In this document: one piece after another, positions 29,018-38,000 of the stretch
How positions within the stretch are numbered: position 1 is the stretch's first letter
Layout of the letters: the number at the start of each line of letters is the position of its first letter
Source: a virus
DNA: 52,733 nucleotides
Strand: one strand, 5' to 3'
Virus record (IMG/VR): IMGVR_UViG_3300025418_000293
Coordinates: 1 to 52,733 of that record
Position numbers and translations under genes: made by a program
The notes under the pieces: generated by a model
Told to the model about the DNA's origin: nothing
The model's database searches: none
What the model saw: only the letters and a program-made list of their open reading frames with translations

Positions 29018-30393
29018 TATTGCAAAATTACAAGTGGCCTAGACCGATGGGGTTTACGCCATTTGAACATCAAAAAGTAACTGCGGATTTCTTGGCTAAC
29101 AACACCCGTGCGTTTTGTTTTAACGAGCAAGGCACTGGCAAGACTGCTTCTGTAATTTGGGCCGCTGACTATCTAATGTCAGCAAAGATCATTAAGCGTG
29201 TGCTTGTGATTTGCCCTTTGTCCATCATGCAATCCGCATGGCAAAACGATTTGTTCAAGTTTGCTGTACACCGCACTGTTGATGTAGCGTATGGTAGCGT
29301 GGATAAGCGAAACAAAATAGTTAATGGGTCGGCTGAATTTGTAATCATTAACTATGACGGCATACCATCTATTGCTGAGTCTGCATTAGATAAGTTTGAT
29401 TTGATTGTGATTGACGAAGCCAACGCATACAAGAATGTGCAGACCAAAAGGTGGAAGACCATGCGTAAGCTAGTCACTCCTAATACTTGGGTTTGGATGC
29501 TAACTGGAACGCCAGCGGCTCAGTCGCCTGTGGATGCGTATGGCTTGGCTAAATTGTGTGTGCCCAATAGCGCGCCTAGATTCTTTGGCGATTACCGCGA
29601 GTCAGTAATGCAAAAGATCAGCATGTACAAGTGGATACCACGGCCTGATTCAAACGCCACAGTATTTAATTTACTTCAGCCCGCGATTAGATTTGAGAAG
29701 TCTCAGTGTCTTGACCTGCCTGATAAAATGTACATCAGTAGACATGCACCACTAACAAGCCAACAGGAAAGATACTATAAAGAGTTGAAAACAAAACTTC
29801 TAATGGAAGCGGCGGGCGAGGAGATTAGTTCTATAAACGCGGCGTCCAAGATGAGCAAACTATTGCAAATATCTTGTGGTTCTGTATATTCAGATAGTGG
29901 TGCGGTGATTGACTTTGATGTATCAACACGACTCAACGCTATCGAGGAAGTTATCAATGAGGCGAGCCATAAGGTTCTAATCTTTGTGCCGTTTAGGCAT
30001 ACGATAGAACTACTCAGCGCTCACTTGAAGAAGGCGGGCATAGAGATCGATGAGATACACGGCGACGTACCAGTGCGCAAGCGCACAGAAATCTTTAAAC
30101 AATTCCAAGAAGGGACTAGACTCAAAGCACTTGTAATCCAACCCCAAGCGGCGGCGCACGGTGTTACCCTAACTGCCGCTGACACTATCATATGGTATGC
30201 TCCTGTGACGTCATGCGAAACGTACTTGCAAGCAAATGCACGCATCGATAGGCCAGGCCAAAAGAACGCCATGACTATTGTGCATATCGAAGGTAGCCCA
30301 ATAGAGCGTAAGCTCTACGCTATGCTCCAGAACAATATCAACAATCACGAAAAGATTGTTGAGTTGTACAAAAAAGAACTCGAAGACACTTGA
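29014..30393 (+). CDS. SNF2-type DEAD-box-like helicase
   Basis: A 459-residue superfamily 2 helicase. Walker A is FNEQGTGKTAS (36-46), motif II VIDEAN (132-137), motif III MLTGTPAAQSP and motif VI ANARIDRPGQKN near the end; HGDVPVRKR lies in domain 2. Phage SNF2-like helicases remodel forks and recombination intermediates. It follows the array and lies before SSB and primase-helicase. The last bases contain the -35 box of the 30390 promoter. Confidence 0.95.
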   Translation: MILQNYKWPRPMGFTPFEHQKVTADFLANNTRAFCFNEQGTGKTASVIWAADYLMSAKIIKRVLVICPLSIMQSAWQNDLFKFAVHRTVDVAYGSVDKRNKIVNGSAEFVIINYDGIPSIAESALDKFDLIVIDEANAYKNVQTKRWKTMRKLVTPNTWVWMLTGTPAAQSPVDAYGLAKLCVPNSAPRFFGDYRESVMQKISMYKWIPRPDSNATVFNLLQPAIRFEKSQCLDLPDKMYISRHAPLTSQQERYYKELKTKLLMEAAGEEISSINAASKMSKLLQISCGSVYSDSGAVIDFDVSTRLNAIEEVINEASHKVLIFVPFRHTIELLSAHLKKAGIEIDEIHGDVPVRKRTEIFKQFQEGTRLKALVIQPQAAAHGVTLTAADTIIWYAPVTSCETYLQANARIDRPGQKNAMTIVHIEGSPIERKLYAMLQNNINNHEKIVELYKKELEDT

Positions 30394-30417
30394 CAAAGTC
30401 TAAAGAGTTCCTACAAT
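30390..30417 (+). promoter_or_regulatory. Third promoter with the shared -35 element
   Basis: TTGACA (30390-30395, overlapping the helicase stop codon), a 16-base spacer and TACAAT (30412-30417). CTTGACAAAGTCTA matches the 15836 and 22343 promoters. It drives the 30443-35007 genes. Confidence 0.85.
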
Positions 30418-30442
30418 AATCTTTCACTTCAAAGGAAATAAT

Positions 30443-30844
30443 ATGGATGAACAATCTGTAGAAGAACTGTCCACTGAATATCTCAAGATACGCAAAGAGC
30501 GTGAAGAGATTAAACAGTACTACGATCATATGGACAAACTGCTCGTCGATAAGATGGCAGACGTAGAAACTAAATTGTTGGATATTTTGAATGCGCAAAA
30601 CGCAAGCAGTATATCTACAAAGACTGCAACAGTAGTGCGTCGCATTACAAGCAGATACAACCCATCAAACTGGGATGCTGTATATGACATGATATACAAG
30701 TACAAAGCGTTTGGGTTGCTTCACAAAAGAGTGCATGACACAAACATGAAGCAGTTTTTAGAAGAAAACCCCGACGTGTATCCCGAGGGTTTAAATGTTG
30801 ACAGTCGGTACACAGTAGTAGTTAAACGTAAATCACAGGAGTAA
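30443..30844 (+). CDS. Conserved phage protein, unknown function
   Basis: A 133-residue protein with AAAGGAAATAAT before the ATG. A charged N-terminal helix (MDEQSVEELSTEYLKIRKER) and a domain with SISTKTATVVRRITSRY, NPSNWDAVYDMIYKYKAF and LLHKRV. I recognise the overall pattern (a VETKLLD helix, a short beta strand, W-D-A, HKRV) from phages, usually beside SSB genes, but not a role. It is the first gene after the 30390 promoter. Confidence 0.75.
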   Translation: MDEQSVEELSTEYLKIRKEREEIKQYYDHMDKLLVDKMADVETKLLDILNAQNASSISTKTATVVRRITSRYNPSNWDAVYDMIYKYKAFGLLHKRVHDTNMKQFLEENPDVYPEGLNVDSRYTVVVKRKSQE

Positions 30845-30846
30845 TC

Positions 30847-31713
30847 ATGGGTAACATCACCACATTCAAAGACAATCTTCCCGCCCACTTACAAAACGTA
30901 AAGTTGGATGACTTCACCAAAGCATTCACTTCAAGCGGTGGCTCAAGCAAGCGCATCTCGTTGCGTGGCCGTGTATTCCGTCTTGTTGACGGCGGTAAAG
31001 AGATTGCAAAAAATACTGACCCGCATTTAGATGTAGTAATTGTCAACGGCAGTAAATCTGTACAGAAGAAATATTTTGCAACAGACTACAATCCTGATGA
31101 GGCCGCACAACCCGATTGCTGGTCTAGCAATGGCGAGCGCCCCGACGCAGAAGTGGCTGACCCACAGGCTGACCACTGCAAAGAATGCAAGCGCGCTATC
31201 AAAGGCTCTGCGAGCGGTGGCAAAACACAATGTAAGTTTTCATGGAATCTTGCATTAGTTTTGAAGAACAACATGGCGGGCGACATTTACCAATTGGTTG
31301 TGCCATCCAAGTCTTTGTTCGGCACGGGCGACGTTGACCATATGCCCTTTATTCAATACGCTAAGTATGTTGCGCAGTCAGGCTACAACTTGAACATGCT
31401 CACAACACGTTTGACGTTTGATACGGATTCTGATTATCCCAAACTTACATTCAGCAATGTAGCGTTTCTTGATAGCGACGACTACGATATCTCTGTTAAG
31501 CAAGGCGAGTCGCAGATTGCCGTCAACGCAAGTAAGCTAAGTTTCAGCGGTAAGAAACCTGAACCCACATTGCCTAAGATGGTGGCTCCAGCGGGCTCGG
31601 CCGCAGCGGCTTTAACAGCTCCTACTAAGAGAGCAGAGACAAAGAAGGCAGACGCGCCAAAGCCTAAGACTGGTCTGGCTACTATGGTTGACGACTGGGG
31701 AGATGATGCGTAA
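30847..31713 (+). CDS. Probable single-stranded DNA-binding protein
   Basis: A 288-residue protein. RISLRGRVFRLVDGGKEIAK and LDVVIVNGSKSVQKKYF suggest an OB-like beta barrel. A Cys/His cluster (PDCW ... DHCKECKRAI ... TQCKFSW) looks like a zinc ribbon inserted in the fold, as in T4 gp32-like proteins. After a disordered A/K/P linker the C terminus is acidic (TMVDDWGDDA), the usual tail for partner recruitment in SSBs. It precedes the primase-helicase. The family is a frequent one in phages annotated as ssDNA-binding, but my call is by architecture. Confidence 0.7.
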   Translation: MGNITTFKDNLPAHLQNVKLDDFTKAFTSSGGSSKRISLRGRVFRLVDGGKEIAKNTDPHLDVVIVNGSKSVQKKYFATDYNPDEAAQPDCWSSNGERPDAEVADPQADHCKECKRAIKGSASGGKTQCKFSWNLALVLKNNMAGDIYQLVVPSKSLFGTGDVDHMPFIQYAKYVAQSGYNLNMLTTRLTFDTDSDYPKLTFSNVAFLDSDDYDISVKQGESQIAVNASKLSFSGKKPEPTLPKMVAPAGSAAAALTAPTKRAETKKADAPKPKTGLATMVDDWGDDA

Positions 31714-31940
31714 TGATTGGTTACTCACAGCAAACTGTTCGTTTGAATAGAGATGCTGATGGGAAATCGCTGGGAGTAAAGCTCGGGCGAGTTTGCATCG
31801 CCCGAGACATCCCAGTCTCTGATGTCATGGAATTTTTTAGCGTCTCAAAACAAACTGTTTACAATTGGTTTTGTGGCGTCCATGTCCCAGGAAAAACCCA
31901 TGCGGCTAGTATTCAAGATTTTTTAAACCGCGTCAGATAA
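31713..31940 (+). CDS. Helix-turn-helix DNA-binding protein
   Basis: A 75-residue protein whose ATG overlaps the SSB stop (TAATG). VKLGRVCIARDIPVSDVMEF and FSVSKQTVYNWFCG (about residues 35-54) form a clear helix-turn-helix, and AASIQDFLNRV closes the domain. The closing layout is typical of small phage regulators. It could bind the shared early promoter element or the 31-bp inverted repeats, or act at the origin; nothing visible decides between these. Confidence 0.8.
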   Translation: MIGYSQQTVRLNRDADGKSLGVKLGRVCIARDIPVSDVMEFFSVSKQTVYNWFCGVHVPGKTHAASIQDFLNRVR

Positions 31941-31955
31941 CCGTGAGAGTTTCCT

Positions 31956-34778
31956 ATGGCAGACACCAAACTACTTGAAAATGTAGTTCCGCAGGGTCTG
32001 GGTTGGTATGTTGTTCTTGGATTAGCAAAAGACAAAAAGTCAATCCAAACTTTTCATAAGACCCTTGAAGAGGTTGAAGCACAAGCCGAGGATTTAGTTT
32101 CACGGTCATACAACGCTTTCTTTGGTTGCGGTAAATATAAAACAAGTGATAACAGAGAAGCCACAAATTGTGGTTGGATGCAGTCATTCTTCTTAGATAT
32201 TGACTGCGGGCAAGACAAGGCTATGCCTGACAAGACGGGCAGGATCAAAGGCTACATAGACCAGCAGACTGGAATGCAAGCCATCAAAGAACTGTGCAAG
32301 ATACTCAAGCTACCTAGACCAACTGTGGTTGACTCGGGGCGTGGGTGGCATATCTATTGGCCTTTGACTGAGCCTGTTGAGATTAGCAAGTGGCTTCCTG
32401 TTGCACATACATTCAAAGCCCGTTGCATAGAATCCAAGATCATTATTGATCCTGATGTACCCGCCGATGCCGCGCGGGTGTTGCGTATTCCAAGTACCAA
32501 GAACTTCAAGGACGATCCTCCTAATGATGTTGTCTTGATGTACGAAGCTAAGCCTATGCGGTTTGAGGACTTTGCGGGCTTGATGGGGCCGCTTGTTCCT
32601 ATTAAACCAGCGCACGTTCCCAAGCAGTTGGATGAACTAACCAAGGCGGTGATCGGTAACAAGCAATCTAGGTTTAGGCTTATCTTTGATAAAACACTTG
32701 AAGGCACGGGATGTGAGCAGTTGCGTTACATCATGGAGCACCAAGATCAGATTGAGGAGCCGTTATGGCGTGCGGGTCTCTCCATTGCAAAGCATTGTGT
32801 GGATGGTGATAAGGCTATCCATATCATCTCCAATAAGCATCCACAGTACAGCAAGAGCGAGACTGAGCGCAAGGCGCATTTGATTAAAGGCCCGTACACC
32901 TGCGAGACTTTCAACGACTTCAGACCCAATGTTTGTACTGTATGCCCGCACTGGCAGACTATCAAGTCTCCTATTGTGATTGGACACGAGATTGCTAAGT
33001 CCGAAGAGAATGTGGTAATAGGTAATGGTGAGGTTGAATTTGTCGCGCCGACGTTGCCCAATGGATATTTCCGAGGGCGCAACGGCGGTATTTATTTCAC
33101 GGCAAAAAAGAAGAAAGCCGACGACGCAGACAAAGAAGAAGATGTGGTTGTGTGCGTGTACAAGTACGACTTGTTCGTAACTAAAAGATTAAACGATCCC
33201 ATACACGGCGAAACTATTTTGATCAGACGCACGTTGCCACGCGACGGGCATAAAGAATTTCCGATAACAATTGTTGATACGTTAAGCAAAGATGAGTTTA
33301 AAAAAGTCATGGCGTTTAACGGCATCATTGAGTTGCCCGATAAGATGCAACACATTCTCGGGTATATCGTGGCTTGCGCCAAAGAACTACAAATAATCCA
33401 AGAGGTTGAAACTATGCGACTACAGTTTGGTTGGACAGATGACGACGATAAATTTATTTTGGGAACTAGAGAGATTGGCCCGAGCTATGTACGCTACAGC
33501 CCTCCTTCTAAAGCAACAGGTGAGATTGCCAACGCGCTACGGCCAGTTGGCGATCTAGATACATGGAAGAATATTGTTAACGTCTATGACCTGCCTGGGT
33601 TTGAACCGCATGCGTTTGCGTTATTCAGTGCATTCGGCGCGCCTTTGATTAAATTCATGGGCATCAAGGGTGGCATCATCAACTTGATTAACAACAAATC
33701 AGGTACGGGTAAGTCAACCATTTTGCAGGTGATGAATAGCGTATGGGGCCATCCTGATGAGCTTATGCTATCGTGGAGAGACACGATGAATGTGAAGATG
33801 CACCGCCTAGCAGTCATGTGTAACCTACCTATTGGCGTAGATGAGATCACTAAGATGAGTGGGGATGAGTTTTCTGATATGGCGTACAGCGCAACGCAGG
33901 GCGCACCTAGGCGCAGGATGAAAGCAAATGCAAATGAAGAACGATTAGCCGAAGGCTTTTGGGCTACGCTCATGGTTTGCACTTCTAACTCCAGCATGAT
34001 TGATAAGCTACAGGCATTAAAGAGCACCTCAGAGGGTGAACTAATGAGGCTGATGCAGTACAAGATTGAGCCTACAAACAACCTTGACAAGCGCGAAGCC
34101 AAGAGATTGTTTGGTAAACTGCAGAGTAACTATGGCCTTGCAGGTCAGCCGTACGCCCAATACTTGGTGCAGAATTTAGAAGAAGTTATAGACACGGCTA
34201 TGAACATCCAAGCAAAGTTTGATAGTAGAGCAAACGTAGAAACCCGAGAACGGTTTTGGTCTGCTATTACTGCCAGCAATATTGCGGGTGCCATGGTTGC
34301 TAAGAAGCTAGGGCTTCACGACATAAATACCAAGCGTGTATTTGACTGGGCGGTATCACAGGTGGGGGATATGCAGGTGGAAACCCAATTGTCGATGGAT
34401 GATTACGCGGGCGTAATCGGCGAATTTATGTTGAGATATAACGCTAATATTTTAGTTATCAACCATAATAGTACATCCAGAGCGGGCATCGCGGCCGCGC
34501 CTATCTCGAACCCCAAGGGTGCGATTATGATACGCTATGAGCCAGACACTCAGCGTCTCCTGATTCTAAGAAATCCCCTGCGTGAGTTTTGTGTGGAACG
34601 CCAAGTTACATTCACCGACTTGCTCGCCGCGCTTAACAAAGAAGGCTCGTTCATTGGCGTCAACCGCGCCCGTATGGAGGTTGGAACGGACATGAAAGCG
34701 CCGCCCGTAGAAGTGTTGGAGTTTGATTCCAACAAACTTGGAATAGCCCCTGATGTTGCTGTGACCAATGAGGATTGA
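31956..34778 (+). CDS. Primase-helicase (AEP-like domain plus DUF927-type ATPase)
   Basis: A 940-residue two-domain replication enzyme. The N-terminal 200 residues match archaeo-eukaryotic-type primases: FFLDIDCG (D81, D83), SGRGWHIYWPL (H132) and DAARVLRIPSTKNF. Then comes a Cys cluster near VCTVCPHW, and a C-terminal ATPase with Walker A NNKSGTGKST (about 579-588) in the DUF927 arrangement, ending PTNNLDKREAKRLF and after. Such proteins prime and unwind the DNA at the fork. It is the largest early gene and probably works with the origin at 14.3-15.1 kb. Confidence 0.9.
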   Translation: MADTKLLENVVPQGLGWYVVLGLAKDKKSIQTFHKTLEEVEAQAEDLVSRSYNAFFGCGKYKTSDNREATNCGWMQSFFLDIDCGQDKAMPDKTGRIKGYIDQQTGMQAIKELCKILKLPRPTVVDSGRGWHIYWPLTEPVEISKWLPVAHTFKARCIESKIIIDPDVPADAARVLRIPSTKNFKDDPPNDVVLMYEAKPMRFEDFAGLMGPLVPIKPAHVPKQLDELTKAVIGNKQSRFRLIFDKTLEGTGCEQLRYIMEHQDQIEEPLWRAGLSIAKHCVDGDKAIHIISNKHPQYSKSETERKAHLIKGPYTCETFNDFRPNVCTVCPHWQTIKSPIVIGHEIAKSEENVVIGNGEVEFVAPTLPNGYFRGRNGGIYFTAKKKKADDADKEEDVVVCVYKYDLFVTKRLNDPIHGETILIRRTLPRDGHKEFPITIVDTLSKDEFKKVMAFNGIIELPDKMQHILGYIVACAKELQIIQEVETMRLQFGWTDDDDKFILGTREIGPSYVRYSPPSKATGEIANALRPVGDLDTWKNIVNVYDLPGFEPHAFALFSAFGAPLIKFMGIKGGIINLINNKSGTGKSTILQVMNSVWGHPDELMLSWRDTMNVKMHRLAVMCNLPIGVDEITKMSGDEFSDMAYSATQGAPRRRMKANANEERLAEGFWATLMVCTSNSSMIDKLQALKSTSEGELMRLMQYKIEPTNNLDKREAKRLFGKLQSNYGLAGQPYAQYLVQNLEEVIDTAMNIQAKFDSRANVETRERFWSAITASNIAGAMVAKKLGLHDINTKRVFDWAVSQVGDMQVETQLSMDDYAGVIGEFMLRYNANILVINHNSTSRAGIAAAPISNPKGAIMIRYEPDTQRLLILRNPLREFCVERQVTFTDLLAALNKEGSFIGVNRARMEVGTDMKAPPVEVLEFDSNKLGIAPDVAVTNED

Positions 34779-35007
34779 CGGAATAGATTACGATTTAAAC
34801 TGGCAAGAATTTACAATAGGTAGTTCTTTTTTCGTACCTTGCCTTGCCGTTACCCATGGCAAAAGGGATATTGTGCGTAAGATGAAGCGGCTTAGATATG
34901 CCGTTATTGTAAAAATTGTTATAGAAGATGGAATAAAAGGCTTGCGCGTTTGGCGGATTCCTCGTAAACTGTCTATGCAACCGCAGTTGCTTTTTCCTTT
35001 GGATTGA
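34768..35007 (+). CDS. Small conserved phage protein
   Basis: A 79-residue protein overlapping the primase stop by 11 bases. QEFTIGSSFFVPCLAVTHGK and GIKGLRVWRIPRKLS form a short beta-rich pattern (FFVP ... GLRVWRI) seen in other phage proteins at the end of replication operons. The function is unknown. It is the last plus-strand gene, 7 bases before the terminator. Confidence 0.75.
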   Translation: MRIDGIDYDLNWQEFTIGSSFFVPCLAVTHGKRDIVRKMKRLRYAVIVKIVIEDGIKGLRVWRIPRKLSMQPQLLFPLD

Positions 35008-35014
35008 GGTATTT

Positions 35015-35046
35015 ACCCCGCTAAGTAATATTAGCGGGGTTTTTTT
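35015..35046 (+). terminator. Terminator between the convergent blocks
   Basis: ACCCCGCTAA-GTAATA-TTAGCGGGGT followed by seven T. It stops the plus-strand block; its T-tract overlaps the stop codon of the minus-strand 2337-residue gene. On the other strand no T-run follows the stem. Confidence 0.95.
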
Positions 35047-38000
35047 AATCCATATAGTCTTTGTTACCCAACAAATCTACTAAACGTTTGTCTACAAACA
35101 AACCATGCTCTGTTTGGTCAGATTTAGTCATACGTTCTTTAATAGAATTATTTAAACTTTTTAAAGGTATTCCGACATCTGGGTAGTTACTATTAAATTT
35201 ATCAATTTTTTCCATAGCAGTATCCAAAGATTCATCATCGTTGGACATAAAAGATATTGCATAAAGATTTAATAAATTTTGGCGTTTAGATAATATGGCT
35301 TGTTCTTGGCTCTTAACAGTGATGTTGTAGAACTGACGCTCAGATAGTTCTGAAGAGCGAATACCAAGAGATTGCATAAGCAAGTAGAACGGGCTTACTT
35401 CTTCCATTAGTGGATCGCCACGCAAAGTATTGACACCTTCATTAGCATAGCGGGCGGCGACCATTGGGTTTTTAATGAAAGCTGGCATTAGGGTTTCTAA
35501 TCCTCTATCCGCTTGCCCTTGGTTAAATAATTTTATAGCCTGTGCTACGTTAATGCCAAGACCAACAGTTGGGCCCAAGGCATCAATTAAATGACTTTGT
35601 AACCATTCAACTTCATCTTGATTTTTGCGGTTATCGCGGAACCACATGTCGTCTAGTTTAACGCGATCGGCAAGGTCAATACCTGCTGCGTTACCAATAC
35701 CACGGGTAAGCAATGTACCTACGTTTTGGCCAAACGTTTCAACCATTGTATTAACAAACTCTAGTTCAAAATCAAACGGTTCTTCGTCATCATCGTCGTC
35801 TCTTAAACCATTGATCACAGCGTTAGCAATCAATGATACTGTTGAGAAGCCCCAGAGACCAGTTCCCCCCGCAAATATGCCCGCCATACCCATCGTACCA
35901 ACAAATCTTGCAGTAGCTTCACGTTTTACTTCAGGTGATGCCCCTTTAAACATATTGACAAAATTATGCATTATAAAAAATGTCATTTGTTGCGGGAATT
36001 GTTTGAACTGCAATACCACGCGGGCAGTGGGATTTTGAAAATAACGCGGTTTGTTTGGTGAAGAGTAGTCAAACATTGAACGAGTGGTTGCATCTTTTGC
36101 TTCTGCAACAGATTCAGCAAACGCCCTTTGTTGATCGGGATAACTCTTACGTTTTTCCATGGCCGCGCGGAACGCTGACATCGCAACAACTTCACGGTTA
36201 AATCGTTCTGTGTTATGGAATAACGAAGTTAGGGCTTCCATAATCCTATGAGACGCACCAAAATATTTATCCGTTGGGGCAGATGCAAGACCAGATTGAT
36301 CATAAGTTGCAGTAATATCGATAAGCCCGTCTGCTACAAATCGTCTATATGCCGCTTGGTCTAGTCTAGACATTTTGTTTGATCGGTCTAGCGTGGGGAA
36401 CAATACGCGGTTATCGCGCAGACGCGCACCTGTTTCTAGCCCAAATCCTGTGCCTAATATTTGACCTGTTACTTTACCCATTTCGCCAAGAGCTTTTACA
36501 GTGGCTTTGGTATAGCTCATGTTTGGGTTTGCTTTAACATATTGACCCACCAATGTGGGCAAGCCAATCATCATACCACCTACCACGTTAACAATGGCAG
36601 AAGCGGGCGCAGTCAAATACCAGATAAAACCAACATTAGATAACAAAGAAGGTATTTTGCCTATATCTGTAGGGTTTAGCATCAATTTAAGACGCTTGTC
36701 CATTTCGTCTACATAATCGCTTAGCTCATTGTTTTCCCGCACTGTGCCTATTTCTAAGCCTTTATTAACATCAATTCTGTTTTTGATTTGAGCTTTTGCG
36801 GCTTCAATTTGTGAGAACATTTCAGGTGCATGTTCTAAGCGGGCTAGTTGATACGCCATTTGAAACGACGATGCAGCAAAATTACGCAGAGCATCTTCAG
36901 AGTAACCAGCTATGTTTTGACGATGCACAAACTGATTACGGAAACTACGCTCGGGTTGTATAGACAAAAAAGATTGATAAATACTATCTTTTAATTCTTG
37001 CTTTTGGTCTGTTGTAGTTGCTCCAGAAAAATCAGCTTTTTCCACTGCGTCAAATACAGACTTTAAGAAATTAGATTCTTTAGCATGATGGTCTTGTTGT
37101 TCTGCATAATTGTAGAATGGTTTGACTGTAGTTTCTAATTCTGGGTTCTCAGCCAAACGCCATTCTAAATGAGCTTCCATTTGCCCCAAGGATTCAAACA
37201 TATAGTACTCACGCGTAGCGCCTTTGCCAATCTGATAGGCAAAACGACCATGACGCATTAGCGGGAAGTACGGCCCTTTCATCTTAGTCTTTTCAAATTC
37301 ATTGCGGATTTCTAAAAGAGTTGCTTCAGAAATACCGTGTTTACGCATCATAATGATGCGCTTATTCATGTAGTTTCTATATTCGCTAAATCTATTTTCA
37401 TAGAAATTACGCACATCCTGATAAATTTTTATTGCTTCAGGATGTTTTTTTAATTCTTTCCAATCTGCAAATAGTTCTGAATTATTAACGTCGTTTCTTT
37501 CTGCGTTAGATGGCTTATCTGGATCAACTTCTTTAATCGTTGCAGCATGCATAACCTTAGCCAACAACTTAGAAACCTCTGGCTTAGCAGCCTGCATACG
37601 TTCCCAGCGCTTAGATATGTCGCCTGATACGCGCAAAATATTATTTTTGCGGGCAAGGAAATCTTCAGTAACGCGGACAAAGTTATCTATCTGTGGTATG
37701 CGTTTAGCAACCAAATCACCAATTTGACGTAAAGTTAACGCACCCAATAATGCTGGTCTAAGAGATGCTTTAGCACTGTTGTAAAAAATTGGGAATCTTT
37801 CTTTAACTTCGTTCCAGTTTGATGAATTTAATAACCGTCTAAATGAAGACTGCTGAATACCCATACCCTTGGGTACTACTGTAATTCGTTTTGCAGCGCG
37901 TAGCGCTTTTGGTGTGGAAACAGTTTCTTTGCCTGTCACACCGCCAGATAGCAACAAGTCCGTAGCCCGCATGGCTTCAACCATGACGTTGCTTTCATGG

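Noticed and set aside
35010-35046. The 35015 hairpin as a bidirectional terminator
   Set aside because: On the minus strand the stem is followed by AAATACCTC, not a T-run, so only the plus-strand direction is supported.
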